Shown piece after piece: positions 1 through 10,728 of a stretch of 64,000 nt of DNA. Source of the stretch: Bacteroidota bacterium (GTDB taxonomy: Bacteria; Bacteroidota; Bacteroidia; Chitinophagales; Chitinophagaceae); the NCBI GenBank assembly GCA_016712665.1, contig JADJQP010000006.1, forward strand, positions 62,001-126,000, read 5' to 3'. A model generated the notes under the pieces. That model did not search any database and was not told the DNA's origin. It saw nothing but the letters and a program-made list of their open reading frames with translations. Numbering within the stretch: position 1 is the stretch's first letter; every line of letters starts with the position of its first letter. The position numbers and the translations under genes are program-made.

Positions 1-82
1 TACATTTAGACCCTTGCATTTAACCAATCACGCACTCGAGATTGAAGATCAAAATTATGAAATGAGTTGGGCGGAGTAAGCT

Positions 83-194
83 AATTTGAGGATTTGAGGA
101 TTTGAAGATTTGGGGATTTGAAAATTTGAAGATTTGAAGATTTGGAGATTTGAGGATTTGAAAATTTGAAAATTTGAAAATTTGGGGATTTCAT
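83..194. repeat. 8-bp tandem repeat, about 14 units
   Basis: The unit is GATTTGAA with variants such as AATTTGAA, GATTTGGG and GATTTGAG, repeated head to tail without a break. Because 8 is not a multiple of 3, a 24-nt superperiod keeps reading frames open and creates a spurious low-complexity ORF on the minus strand. The repeat lies downstream (3') of the first beta-helix gene. No gene is visible in positions 1-272. Confidence 0.85.
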
Positions 195-272
195 CTGTCG
201 CGGCGGATAAATATGCGAGGTTCGGAATAGGAAATATGTAAGCATCAAAGGGTATAATCTTCACCAGAATAA

Positions 273-2057
273 CTAATAAATACTGATTTTTCGGATTACT
301 TTTTCGCTCGCCTTGTTTTCGGCAGTGAGTATATAATTTCCGGCAGGTAGTGCTGAAATATTCAGCACCTCACTTTTACCAACAAAGAATTTGCTGCAGA
401 CTATCGTTCCTGTAAGATTGTACAAGTTAATAGTGTATGTGTCAAATTTTTCAAAATCCATTTTTAGTTTGTCTTTGGCGGGATTTGGATATACGGTTAT
501 CGGAAAAGCCTGCACCAGATCATTGATACCCTCTGTGCCTGCAGAAAAATACTCATGGGCGCCGATGTCAATTTTTGGGCCGGAAATTCTTTGGTTTCCA
601 TAAAAATCAGTGGCACTTGGACTGATATTTTGTGTTTTACCTGCATTGATACAAGCACTTGTTTGTGTTAATTTAAAATCAGCAAATAAGGCATTGTCGG
701 TATGTCCACATACAAGGGTGGGGTTTACCAAAAGTGGACTGGCAGCTATCACATTCGAAGTGGTGTCGCCATTTCGAACAATATTGGTCGCCTCAATCAT
801 TTCGTAAAATGGGTAGTCAATCCAATTATTTTCAAAAGTATAAAACACCCCTTCAGAAATGCGGATGTCTTTTTTTACGCCATAAAAGCTTGATTCATTG
901 CCATAAAAAATATTATTCTGAATATACAATTGTGTCAAATTATTGAAGGAATGAATAGCGGCTCCATCACTGGTTGATTTGTTTTTAATAAAATGATTAT
1001 TGTAAATCCATGCCTTGCAGCTATAGATATAAATACCCGCTCCAAAATAATTCGCGTAATTATTAGCGATAACATTATCGCGAATAATATACTCCGTGCT
1101 ATCGAAGGTTCCATTATTATTGTGCGAAATATGAATGGCTCCGCCTCCGTCGGTAAGTCCGCAATTGCCATCCAGCATTTGATTATTGCAAATTAAATTC
1201 TTCTCGATAGTTGTTTTGCCCATGGTACATGCAATGGCAGCCAATCGTTGGTTTACATTATGATGAATTTTGTTGCCTCGCAACATATTATGGCCTCCAT
1301 CAACCCGTATGGTGCCCATACCAACAGCACCATTGCTATTACTATCAACTTCATTATTCTCAAACAACATTTCACTATAAATGGTAAAAACGGTTCCTCC
1401 TTGCATATTGTGATGAAAACGATTGTCGTGCACTTTTAAGCTCCCTCCCAAATAGGTGTCAAATTTAAATGCTGCAACTCTGGTTTGATTCGCATGAATA
1501 TTGCAATATTCCAGTTCAAATACTTGACCGGGTTTAAGACTGCCCACTAAAATATTTCCGACACTTTGATTTGCAGTGCTTTGGCAGTGAACATATTCGC
1601 AGTGTGACACTTTCAAACTTCTAAAAAAAATAAATAAAGCCGCATTATCGTTCATTGGAAAATTAACCCCATGCTTCACGTCTTTAAAAATGCAATAAGA
1701 CAGAAGGCTACTATCAACACCATTATATTCATTGAAGTACACACCTCGCCAGCCACCGGATTGGATGATATCATTGTGCCAACCGGTAGTATCATGAATT
1801 TTAAACACAATGGGGGCAGCCTGTGTTCCAACGGCTCGCAAAATACCATTTACTTTAATCTGATAAAAACCTTGCATAATTACTTCTACGCCCGGTTGAA
1901 TATTGAGTGAAGAAATGGTAATATTACCTCCCACTAAATAGGGCGAACCGGCCAAGGTCCAGGTAGCACCACTGACATTACCTGCTGGAACATTGGTAGA
2001 GGCTTTCGCAAACAGGGTACATTGTAATAGGAAAAGGAACGTTATTAATTTTTTCAT
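273..2057 (-). CDS. secreted right-handed beta-helix protein with T9SS sorting tail
   Basis: This 594-residue protein starts with a Sec signal peptide (MKKLITFLFLLQ..., cleavage near AKA). The body (about residues 80-430) is a run of Asn/His-rich short repeats such as NNEVDSNSNG and RGNKIHHNVN, typical of parallel beta-helix (PbH1) folds. The last 75 residues have the T9SS type A pattern: a YPNPAKDKL motif, then a beta-sandwich ending in basic residues. It should be exported through the outer membrane and anchored on the surface or released. It is a close paralogue of the next gene upstream; the gap is only 41 bp, so the two are probably co-transcribed. The substrate or ligand is unknown. Confidence 0.8.
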   Translation of the reverse strand: MKKLITFLFLLQCTLFAKASTNVPAGNVSGATWTLAGSPYLVGGNITISSLNIQPGVEVIMQGFYQIKVNGILRAVGTQAAPIVFKIHDTTGWHNDIIQSGGWRGVYFNEYNGVDSSLLSYCIFKDVKHGVNFPMNDNAALFIFFRSLKVSHCEYVHCQSTANQSVGNILVGSLKPGQVFELEYCNIHANQTRVAAFKFDTYLGGSLKVHDNRFHHNMQGGTVFTIYSEMLFENNEVDSNSNGAVGMGTIRVDGGHNMLRGNKIHHNVNQRLAAIACTMGKTTIEKNLICNNQMLDGNCGLTDGGGAIHISHNNNGTFDSTEYIIRDNVIANNYANYFGAGIYIYSCKAWIYNNHFIKNKSTSDGAAIHSFNNLTQLYIQNNIFYGNESSFYGVKKDIRISEGVFYTFENNWIDYPFYEMIEATNIVRNGDTTSNVIAASPLLVNPTLVCGHTDNALFADFKLTQTSACINAGKTQNISPSATDFYGNQRISGPKIDIGAHEYFSAGTEGINDLVQAFPITVYPNPAKDKLKMDFEKFDTYTINLYNLTGTIVCSKFFVGKSEVLNISALPAGNYILTAENKASEKVIRKISIY

Positions 2058-2098
2058 ATGTATCGATTTTTTATGTTTATTATGTCTTGAGGAATTTT

Positions 2099-3874
2099 CT
2101 ACAAACTATTGACTTGAATGGTCTTACATTTCTGATGAGATGATTCAATTTCTAGTAGATAGATACCTTTGGCCAAATGAGGCATATTAAGGATGGTTTG
2201 GCTTCCGGAAAATGTATGTTCCATTATTTGTCTGCCAAACAAATCCTTTACCTTAATGAGATAGACTCCCTCCTTTTTAAAATGTAATTGACAGGTTTGG
2301 TAAAAAGGATTTGGGGCCACACTCTCAACGATATCCTCGATATCCACTACATTTTCAGGAGACATTTTATCGGTTTCAAAGGCTCCGATTTCAATTTTAT
2401 TTCCCTGAAAACGAACATTCCCTAGGTAGTCGGTGGCGGCCATATAGGCACCCAGAGTATCGCCGGTATTGATGCAACCCAGAGAAGCCACAGTTAGATT
2501 GAAATTTTTGGACAGGGCATCTTCCAGATAGCTATTGGTAAGTGTAGGTTGATTTAAATTGGGATTACTTCCTACCACATTATGCGAAGTATCGCCTATA
2601 TTAGGGATGGGCAAGTTCGTGGAAACGGTTAAGTAATACGGATACTCTGACCAATTATAGTCGTAGTTCAGGGTATTGGCGCTTAATAACATCACATCAT
2701 TTATAGGTCCACCCATTGTGGCGCTGTTTCCGAAGAAAATATTATTCTTTAGTAAAATTTTTGACTGGGTCCCAATTACATAAACAGCCGGTCCACCATT
2801 ATTAGCAGTATTGTTGATAAAATGATTGTTTACAATATTGGCTTTGCAATCGTATACATAAATACCACCTCCGTAAAACGCACAGTAGTTATTTGCCATC
2901 ACATTGTTTCGTACCACATACTCGGTACTATCCCATACTCCATTGTTATTATGCGATAAATGAATGGCACCGCCGCCATCTGTTGCGCCGCAATTTCCGT
3001 TCACGGTAAAATTATTGCATATCAAATTGGATTCAATGGTTGTCTTTCCCATGGTACAGGTGATAGCACCCATTCGATCTGATTCGTTATGATGAATTTT
3101 ATTTCGAATGACCAGATTTTTTCCGCCGTCAATTTTGATAGTGGCGAGATCGTAATTATTCTTATTGTGATGAAAGTCATTATTATCAAGTGTAACCGCA
3201 CCTAGTATGGCCCAAAAAGTACCACCTCCTATATTATGATGAATTTCGTTTCGGGTTACTGTGGCCTTGCCATTGATGAATACGGATGCAATTCTTGTGA
3301 TATTATCATGCACCTTGCAGTCTAACATTTCAAATAGCTGTCCGGCCGATAGGTACACTGAAATAATTTTTCCGTCGCTTTGATTTGCGGCACTCTGATT
3401 ATGAAAAAATTCGCAATTACTTATTTTTAAACTTCTTCCACTTACCGCTAAGGGATTTTTTCCATTGGCATTTCCGTTCAAACCATGTTTGGCATCTTTA
3501 ATAATGCAATAGTCTAGGGTTGAGGAATCGATACCTGCACCAAAAGCCTGAAACTGAATTCCGCGCCAACCGCCTGCCATCTGCAAATCATTTGACCAAC
3601 CTGTGGTGTCGTTCATTTTAAATTGTATCGGTGCTGCCTGCGTACCAATGGCAATAAGTGTTCCATTTACGGTTAGATTATAAAATCCTTGAAAAATGAC
3701 CTCTACACCGGATTGTATTCGAAGTGTGGCGCCGCTAGGAACGGTCATGCTATTCATTACCAAATAGGGAGATCCTGCGAGCGTCCAGGTACCTGACACA
3801 TTACCACTTACATTGGTAGATGCAAACAAGGCGGAAGGAATAACTGCTAACAGCACTAAAAAAAACTTTTTCAT
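2099..3874 (-). CDS. secreted right-handed beta-helix protein with T9SS sorting tail (paralogue)
   Basis: I chose the start at MKKFFLVLLAVIPSALFA, a clear signal peptide. A more upstream ATG at 3898 overlaps a TAnnTTTG promoter element and is unlikely. The protein has the same architecture as its downstream neighbour, with shared blocks such as NVSGTWTLAGSPYLV near the N-terminus, GGWRGI, and DGGGAIH(L/I)SHNNNG. The beta-helix repeats are rich in NNHF and HHN motifs. The C-terminus (ESVAPNPFYQTCQLHFKK onward) is a T9SS sorting domain. The pair looks like a tandem duplication that has diverged. A role in surface carbohydrate binding or lysis is possible for this fold, but I see no specific catalytic motif. 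Confidence 0.8.
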   Translation of the reverse strand: MKKFFLVLLAVIPSALFASTNVSGNVSGTWTLAGSPYLVMNSMTVPSGATLRIQSGVEVIFQGFYNLTVNGTLIAIGTQAAPIQFKMNDTTGWSNDLQMAGGWRGIQFQAFGAGIDSSTLDYCIIKDAKHGLNGNANGKNPLAVSGRSLKISNCEFFHNQSAANQSDGKIISVYLSAGQLFEMLDCKVHDNITRIASVFINGKATVTRNEIHHNIGGGTFWAILGAVTLDNNDFHHNKNNYDLATIKIDGGKNLVIRNKIHHNESDRMGAITCTMGKTTIESNLICNNFTVNGNCGATDGGGAIHLSHNNNGVWDSTEYVVRNNVMANNYCAFYGGGIYVYDCKANIVNNHFINNTANNGGPAVYVIGTQSKILLKNNIFFGNSATMGGPINDVMLLSANTLNYDYNWSEYPYYLTVSTNLPIPNIGDTSHNVVGSNPNLNQPTLTNSYLEDALSKNFNLTVASLGCINTGDTLGAYMAATDYLGNVRFQGNKIEIGAFETDKMSPENVVDIEDIVESVAPNPFYQTCQLHFKKEGVYLIKVKDLFGRQIMEHTFSGSQTILNMPHLAKGIYLLEIESSHQKCKTIQVNSL

Positions 3875-3895
3875 ACTTTCAAGACGTTGAGAGTT

Positions 3896-3903
3896 CAAAA
3901 TTA
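3896..3903 (-). promoter_or_regulatory. -7 element TAATTTTG for the beta-helix pair
   Basis: Read on the minus strand, the sequence is TAATTTTG, an exact match to the Bacteroidetes -7 consensus TAnnTTTG. It lies 22 bp upstream of the chosen ATG at 3874. No convincing -33 TTTG was found. Confidence 0.5.
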
Positions 3904-3940
3904 GTTGAAAATAAGCAACATTGTATTCAAAAGAGAATGG

Positions 3941-3973
3941 TTGGTACCGTTTAAGGAGTTTTTTATACTTTTG
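3941..3973 (+). promoter_or_regulatory. promoter of the 4-hydroxyphenylpyruvate dioxygenase gene
   Basis: TTGG at 3941-3944 and TACTTTTG at 3966-3973 are separated by 21 bp, matching the Bacteroidetes -33/-7 layout (TTTG ... TAnnTTTG). The ATG at 3992 follows 18 bp after the -7 element, giving a short leader. Confidence 0.6.
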
Positions 3974-3991
3974 TATCCTAATTATAAAACT

Positions 3992-5124
3992 ATGAACGCA
4001 AGCACTTTAGAAATTCCTACAATAGATACAAACAATGATTTTATGCCATTGCTTGGCACCGACTATGTAGAACTTTATGCAGGCAATGCCAAACAAGCAG
4101 CACATTATTACAAAACAGCCTTTGGGTTTCAGTCGTTGGCGTATGCCGGGCCCCGAAACCGGTGTCAGAGATCGATCGTCGTATGTTCTTATTCAGGAAA
4201 AAATGCGATTGGTTTTGACGTCGCCATTGAGTTCGACACACCCAATAGCTGAACATCATAAAAAGCATGGTGATGGAGTGAAAGTACTAGCATTATGGGT
4301 TGACGATGCTTACAAAGCATACGAGGAAGCAACAAAACGGGGGAGGCAAATCATACTTGGAACCGCAAACATTGACCGATGAAAATGGCGAGGTACGGTT
4401 GGCAGGTATTCATACCTATGGCGAAGTGGTGCATATTTTTGTTGAACGAAAAAACTATAATGGTGTTTTTATGCCTGGTTTTGTGGAGTGGAAAAGTGAT
4501 TATAACCCCAAACCATCGGGACTGAAATATGTGGATCATTGTGTAGGCAATGTTGGTTGGAATCAAATGAATCCTTGGGTCAAATTTTATGAAGATGTAT
4601 TAGGATTTAGAAATATTTTGAGTTTTGACGATAAAGATATTTCTACTGAATATAGCGCTTTGATGAGCAAAGTGATGAGTAATGGTAATGGTTATGTAAA
4701 ATTCCCGATTAACGAACCTGCTGAGGGCAAAAAAAGAAGTCAGGTAGAAGAGTATCTCGATTTTTATGAAGGCGAAGGCGTGCAGCATATTGCAGTGGCC
4801 ACCAATAATATCATTGAAACCGTTACCGATTTAAAAAGCCGAGGGGTTGAATTTTTGAAAATCCCTGCAAGTTATTATGAAACCGTTTTGGAAAGAGTCG
4901 GTGAAATTGATGAAGACCTGAAACCCCTCAGTGAATTGGGCATACTCATCGACCGTGATGACGAAGGGTACTTACTGCAAATATTTACCAAGCCTGTAGA
5001 AGATCGCCCAACAATGTTTTTCGAAATTATACAGCGCAAAGGAGCCAAGAGTTTTGGCAAAGGTAACTTCAAGGCCTTATTTGAGGCATTGGAGTTAGAG
5101 CAAGCGAACAGAGGGAATTTGTAA
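3992..5124 (+). CDS. hppD: 4-hydroxyphenylpyruvate dioxygenase (two frameshifts)
   Basis: The enzyme converts 4-hydroxyphenylpyruvate to homogentisate in tyrosine catabolism, using Fe(II) and O2. The three iron ligands are visible in the C-terminal half: His in VDHCVGNV, His in GVQHIAVATNN and Glu in MFFEIIQRKG. The open frame changes twice. At 4151-4154, CCCC reads correctly as CCC (AYAGP then ETGVRDRSSYV). At 4339-4343, GGGGG reads correctly as GGGG (EEATKRGGKSYLEP). With both extra bases removed, the protein is full length (about 377 residues) with no gaps. ATG 3992 (MNASTLEIPT) follows a good promoter. Base-calling error is the simplest explanation, but both events are insertions in G/C runs, unlike the deletions elsewhere, so a real pseudogene cannot be excluded. 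No other tyrosine-degradation gene is in the window. Confidence 0.9.
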
Positions 5125-5352
5125 TTTTTGTAAAAAGAATGGGATCAGCTTGCTGCTTTTAAATGGATGACAAAATGATACTAGTTAAAGTTAGCTAATT
5201 ACATTATTTCAACAGCAAGTGACATCGATGCTTTTTTGAAATGGTGGTAAGAGTATGGTTTGCCATCGCTCTTATCGTGATATATAAGGCTGTGTAATTC
5301 GCAAGAAAGATAAAACGAATACGTATTATCCGTACCTTTAATTACAGATTTT

Positions 5353-6886
5353 ATGAAACATTTCTTGGTATGTATTTTTTGCGTTGCTTGGTATTCTTCC
5401 CATTCTCAAAATTGGAGAACGGTACAAATTTCAGATACCACCTATTTTAGATTGGATACTATGCTAAGCACTATGGGTCCTTCAACGGGCACATTACGAG
5501 TATTGTGGGTTGATTCAACAAAATTCGTTGGCGGAACCGAGGTATCCTATTTTTATAAAACACTTAGGGTTTCTAATCAGCATCGAAGAACTGGATATAT
5601 AGATACAAGTGGATCTTCATGGCTTGGCGAAAAAAATATTAGAAGGCAAAATGGGGATGAATACTACCTAAACTTCCTTGGCGACAGTATTTTATTCAAG
5701 CCAAATGCCCCATTAAATGATAGTTGGATCGTTGCTCGAGATACAAGTGGAATCGATTTTTGGGGAACCATTATCCAAGTAGATACCCTTTCGATAGAGG
5801 GAATACTGGATAGCATTAAGATTATTCAAATTCAGGCAAAAATGCAGGGATTCCGGTTATGCATATATTTAATAATCGAAATTTTACTCTAAGTAAACGG
5901 CATGGATTTGTAAAGGTGCAGCAATTGATCTCCTATCCATACTTTTTCGATTGGCAAGATGTAAACAATGAAATATTCTTTTATGGGTTAGGAATCTATA
6001 GCAGGTTGCCAACCTATGTTTCCAATTTGCCCTTAGGCCATATTGATTTATCGTGGAAGTATAGAGCCGGCCATGCCTTTCAAAAAACCCAAACCTACAA
6101 AAACGCGCAGGGTACCTATATCGACACTGCAGTCACCACCGATTATATTATTAATTATGTATCGTATACCAACGACAGCGGTCTCGCATTTATTCTGAGA
6201 CAATCGAAATACACCCGATGGGTTTATGGAACTCTGGATACCGTCTATTCTAAGTCACAAAAAATAGTTGATACAGTGGTAAATCACACCAACACAAATA
6301 ACACTATACGAAAAACCGTTTGGCCAGAAGCAAAGGTTTTTTCGACGAAAGACTACTTATCTCAAAATCCCAAAAAAATAAATTATAATATAGGTGTAGT
6401 CGTTAGCGCTTATTGTGATGACAAAAAGTAATTATTAATAAAGAGATACCCATCCAACCCGAAATAGGCAAAGATTCAATTGGTTATTTCTATTATCCCA
6501 TTAATTATTTTAACTTTAGTACTTACTCGTACTTAGAAGATTTCTACGGTAGTGTGCAAACCGGAGGCGCAGGACCTTATGCCAACACAAGTACAGATTT
6601 ATACACTGCATACCAATTGGGCGATTGCCAATTTGGTAAACCTTTTGATTTTCCGAAAGGTACTGATCGTAACGAATACCCGTATATTAGTCCTATTCCG
6701 GTTCAAGATGAACTTCATATTTCAAATATTGAAGATGAATACGAATATAAAATCTATACGATACAAGGACAAAATTTGTTGTATGGAATTGGTACCTTCT
6801 ACACTACCATTCAGGTCAGTCATCTACCGCGGGGGATTTACTTCATCTGTATTGGAGCAAAGGTTTTCAAATTTGTAAAAGAATAA
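5353..6886 (+). CDS. secreted protein of unknown function with T9SS sorting tail (two frameshifts)
   Basis: The N-terminus MKHFLVCIFCVAWYSSHSQ is a signal peptide ending in a typical Bacteroidota S-Q site. Three frames join into one protein if one A is restored in each of two A5 runs: 5838-5842 (giving IQAKNAGIPVMHIFNNRN) and 6423-6427 (giving YCDDKKVIINKEI). The C-terminus (SPIPVQDELHISNIEDEY through LPRGIYFICIGAKVFKFVKE) is a T9SS type A sorting domain. The middle contains no domain I recognise. The complete product is about 510 residues. It stands alone between hppD and a convergent gene. Confidence 0.65.
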
Positions 6887-6946
6887 ATTTACCACCTCCA
6901 TTATATAACATGGAAGGTAAAAAAAATTCCCCCCAAAAAAATAGTC

Positions 6947-9435
6947 TTAATCCTCTCCTGCGCCTCCACCTAAACTAATCACACTACTATTGAGACCTAT
7001 TCGGATGCCATATACCGGATTTTTAAAATTGGTATAGCCCGCCACACCATCTACTCGGATAAAGCGTAATAATTTGTAGCCGATATTTTCAAGTCCAATA
7101 GACGCTTCTACATAATTGTTATTGCCATTTACATAATAGGTATTAGTAGCTGCCACCAAATACCATTTCAGTCTTCTGAATAAAGGAATTTTATTGGTAA
7201 TCATCCCATAAAAATGATGTTCTGCATGTAAGGTTGCATAAAACGGTTCGGTATTGCTATTGAGGTAATAGGGTGAAAGTTGGAAGCTATTCATATAAGG
7301 TGATGCCAATATTATTTGGTTACCATTGAAGTGGGTATAATCAGCCATATAACTTTTTGTATTATGCAAAAATCCACCCACCGTAGCCTTATAGCTAAAG
7401 GTCCCCCAAAGATTCAGTCGCATATCATCCTGCATTTCAACATTCCATTTGCTGTAATTTATATCGCTGCCCAATGCTGGAATGCCTAGTGTAAAGGAAG
7501 TACCAAACGTCGGATACTTCGAAGAGGTGGAAACAATTCGATCGGGGTACTTAATATACTTTCTTCCCGGCTGATAGTTGATGGACAATTTATAAATAAA
7601 GGCTTTGTGAGAAGGTTCCATAGCCACAATTTTTTCCACTGGAAAATTTTCAGTGAATGAGATAGCATTTTTTCTTACTGAAAATAAATTGGTATTAAAG
7701 AGTGGATTTCGTACCTGATATTTGAATTGATTGGTGATGCTCAATCCATTTACATGGCGAAAAGTATATTTTACATTCCCAAACCATGCTTGATAAAATT
7801 TAAAATAATTTTGCCCATATAATAAAGTGTATGCTGAATTGATCAATTCATTGACCGGCTCCTCGTTATTATATTGAAACACATATCTGCCTCCGCTTAC
7901 GCTTACTTGCGACTTATTTGTTTTGCCAAAAAAATAATTGGCAGCAAGTTTCGCGTTAAACTGCTGATTGCTTGCACCATAACGCATCATCAACCGACTG
8001 GAGAATCGTTGATCTTCGCCAATCTTTTTTCGATAATTGATTCCATAGGTATAATTAAATCCTTCGGCGGTATTCCAATTAAAATTGTTGAGACCAATAA
8101 TTGGTGTAGTACTGATATTGCTTCTTTCTGTAATTTTTTTTCTTAATCCTCGAAACACAAAAGACTTAACTGTATTCTTCTCTTTAGCGACTGTGTCTGG
8201 TTTCGCTTTTTCCATACTGTCCTTTTTAATAAAATCGGCAGTCTCCTCGACATTTAAGGGAACCGGCCGAATGGTATCCCAATACGCAATGCTGCGCTTC
8301 AGCGCTTTTTCATCATACTCCTTCACATACTTATTAAACGCTTTGCTTTCGTCATAATTCAATTGATAATCGGAAAATACATTGACAAAATTTCCGGTAA
8401 TGCCAAAGCCCATCAATTTCAACTTGATTACAAACGACTGATCTTTCACCATCAATAAATCTTTAACCGGAACAAAAACTTGTTTAATTTTCACGGTATC
8501 TACCACTTCTAATTGATGGTCTTTATCGGCTACCAAATCGACGCTATGCAACCTCCATTCATTTTCTATAATATCAATAATTCCTGAAAAAAGAGGTTCA
8601 AACTTTCGCCGTGGAATCACCTTTATTCTGTTGATTAACTTTCCATCTTCAACATACACGCTTAGTAATTCATATTTATAACTGATCAATGCGGTTTCTG
8701 CAATGGGCGACAATAATCCTCTTGGTGTCAGTTGGCTTCCAATTTCAACATTATTATCATATAAGTTCAAAAATATGGGCTCGCTAAAACCATACCCATT
8801 TTTATTTCCACTGACTCTGCTACTCAATACATTAATCTTAAATTTTTCCGGTCTTTTAAAATAAATCTCACTCACCGATTCAGACAGCATTAAAATACCC
8901 TTCGATTTTTCAAGGTCTTCTTTGGTTTCTTCTTTCGAGCCACCACCACCCAGCATACTCAACAATCCTAGGTTTTCCGGAATTTCATCCAATTTAAAAT
9001 TTCCTTTAATATAAGCATTAACTTTAAAAGCGTCGATTTGCTTGTTGTAATAGGATCTCTTTTTTTGATTGTCTTTTTTATTACAGCCAGTGCTAAATTT
9101 TCACCATTTTTCACTACCACTTCTTTCAATGCTTTTTCATTGGTTTGTAAGGTAATATTCTTGATTTGCACGCCATCCGAAATTACAATCTCAAATTGCA
9201 ATTTTTGAAAGCCAACATATTGACAGATCATTACATGGCTGCCTTTACTTAGTTCAAATTGATAGTACCCTTCCACATTGCTAGTGGTGCCACTAGAAGT
9301 TCCTTTTATATAAAGACTAGCAAAGGGAAGCGGGTCGCCTTTGACATCAGTGATTCTGCCTTTAAGGGTGGCTGCCATCACTTGGTTCATACAAAAAAAT
9401 AGAACCAAAAACAATAATAGTTGTCGTAATTGCAT
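6947..9435 (-). CDS. CarboxypepD_reg-like / DUF5686 outer-membrane protein (one frameshift)
   Basis: The signal peptide MQLRQLLLFLVLFFCMNQVMA is followed by a CarboxypepD_reg-like domain (about residues 25-110; LKGRITDVKGDPLPFASLYI, GYYQFELSKG) and a long DUF5686 region with beta-barrel-like strands up to the terminal aromatic-containing segment. The frame breaks at a T7 run at 9060-9066 (A7 on the coding strand). Restoring one A joins VIKKTIKKRS to YYNKQIDAFKVNAYIKGNF without loss. DUF5686 proteins are outer-membrane proteins of unresolved function in Bacteroidota. Reconstructed length is about 830 residues. Confidence 0.8.
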
Positions 9436-9550
9436 GACTGTAGTTATTAAAAATGCTAAAATAGAACATTAGCAGAATTATTCTCAAAAAATCGGTTTGC
9501 AAAAGGATGCGAACAATAGGTGCACAAATGATTGAATGAGGCCGCAACTA

Positions 9551-9582
9551 TTTGCCATTCTCAAAAAATAAAATTACTTTTA
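9551..9582 (+). promoter_or_regulatory. promoter of the DUF4870 gene
   Basis: TTTG at 9551-9554 and TACTTTTA at 9575-9582 are separated by 20 bp, close to the TTTG/TAnnTTTG Bacteroidetes promoter with one mismatch in the -7 element. The ATG follows at 9602. Confidence 0.45.
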
Positions 9583-9601
9583 TAATTAAAACCAAATTGT
9601 C

Positions 9602-9970
9602 ATGAACACACAAGAATATATGGGGCAAGAATCGCTTCCACAAACGCAACCCAGCTCAGATGAACGAACGATGGCTATTCTCAGTCATGTACTCTGCATT
9701 ATTGGCTCTTTTATTGCGCCCCTAATTATCTATTTGCTAAAGAAAGATGAATCGCCTTATGTGAAAGAACACGCTTTGGAAGCGCTCAATTTTCAAATTA
9801 CGATGATTATCTTGTACATCATTTCAGGTATATTGATATTCATACTGGTGGGTTTTTTATTAATATGGGCTTTGAGTTTGATAAATTTAATTTTGATAAT
9901 TGTTGCCACTATTAAAGCGAGCGAGGATAAATTATATAAGTATCCCTTCAATTTTAGATTACTTAAATAA
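9602..9970 (+). CDS. DUF4870 domain-containing membrane protein
   Basis: This 122-residue protein has a Gln/Ser-rich soluble N-terminus and a DUF4870 (Tic20-like) signature: ERTMAILSHVLCIIGSFIAP, then YVKEHALEALNFQIT, then paired hydrophobic segments and KYPFNFRLLK. It has three or four membrane segments. The function is unknown; the family is widespread and usually a stand-alone small membrane protein. It has its own promoter and converges on the cco locus. Confidence 0.85.
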   Translation: MNTQEYMGQESLPQTQPSSDERTMAILSHVLCIIGSFIAPLIIYLLKKDESPYVKEHALEALNFQITMIILYIISGILIFILVGFLLIWALSLINLILIIVATIKASEDKLYKYPFNFRLLK

Positions 9971-10041
9971 TTATTGCTCTAAAGAAAAAGAATTTGGAAT
10001 ATGCCAAATCTAATCAATAGTAAAGAAGATTTAAACCGATA

Positions 10042-10728
10042 TCATTTTCTACAGGCCGTTTGTATGGTATCGTGCAGATTATGTGCATCTGTCATGCCTC
10101 TTATTATGAGCAAGATGCCTGTGAGGGCAAAAATGAAAGGGTACACTTTTCGCATATAGCCTCTTAGTAAAGGCGAAAAATAATTGGCAAAAAACACCAT
10201 GCTCCACATGGCAGGCAGGGTACCCAGCCCAAAAAAACTCATAAATAAAATACTCTTCATTACAGTGCCAGTAGCGAAGGCACTCGCCAATGCAAGATAT
10301 ACTAATCCACATGGTAATAGGCCATTGAGCGCACCAATTAAAAAGATATTTTGAAGGGATGACTTTTGATACAAAACGCCTAAGGTTTTCGTCACCCATT
10401 GGTAAAATGCATTGTTATTAAAAACCCGTATTGTCTTCTGAAAAAATAGAAAATAAACACTCATTAAGATGAGCAAGATGCCCATAATGATAGACAACTC
10501 ATGCTGAAAAACAAAGGGTACCAGTACGCTTTGGGTAATTCCAATTAACGAGCCATAAAAGGCATAGGTGGTAATACGTCCTAAATTGTAGACCAATGCC
10601 GAAAACAATCTGTCGAAGGTGCTATTCCCAGCCATAGGTAGGGACATGGCCAGCGGACCGCACATGCCAATACAATGGGTACTACCCACAAATCCCATTA
10701 CCCATGCCGAAAATAACAACCAAGTCAT
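10042..10728 (-). CDS. TauE/SafE-family membrane protein of the cbb3 oxidase locus
   Basis: This 228-residue protein has about six membrane segments. The first helix carries GSTHCIGMCGPLAMSLP, the paired-cysteine motif of the copper-linked TauE/SafE-like subfamily found at the end of Bacteroidota cco operons. The start codon directly abuts the stop of ccoH, so the two are co-translated. The annotated family name refers to sulfite export, but in this context a role in metal handling or assembly of the heme-copper oxidase is more likely; that role is inferred from position and the cysteine motif. Confidence 0.8.
   Translation of the reverse strand: MTWLLFSAWVMGFVGSTHCIGMCGPLAMSLPMAGNSTFDRLFSALVYNLGRITTYAFYGSLIGITQSVLVPFVFQHELSIIMGILLILMSVYFLFFQKTIRVFNNNAFYQWVTKTLGVLYQKSSLQNIFLIGALNGLLPCGLVYLALASAFATGTVMKSILFMSFFGLGTLPAMWSMVFFANYFSPLLRGYMRKVYPFIFALTGILLIIRGMTDAHNLHDTIQTACRK

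Noticed and set aside
55..264. 69-codon minus-strand ORF with repeated SNFQIFKS-like peptide
   Set aside because: It is the translation of an 8-bp tandem repeat, open in every frame by its 24-nt superperiod; no signal, start context or family.
6888..6922. Hairpin TTTACC...TCCAT / ATGGA...GGTAAA as an intrinsic terminator
   Set aside because: It is followed by A rather than T on the plus strand, and preceded by T on the minus strand, so it fits neither gene end as a Rho-independent terminator.
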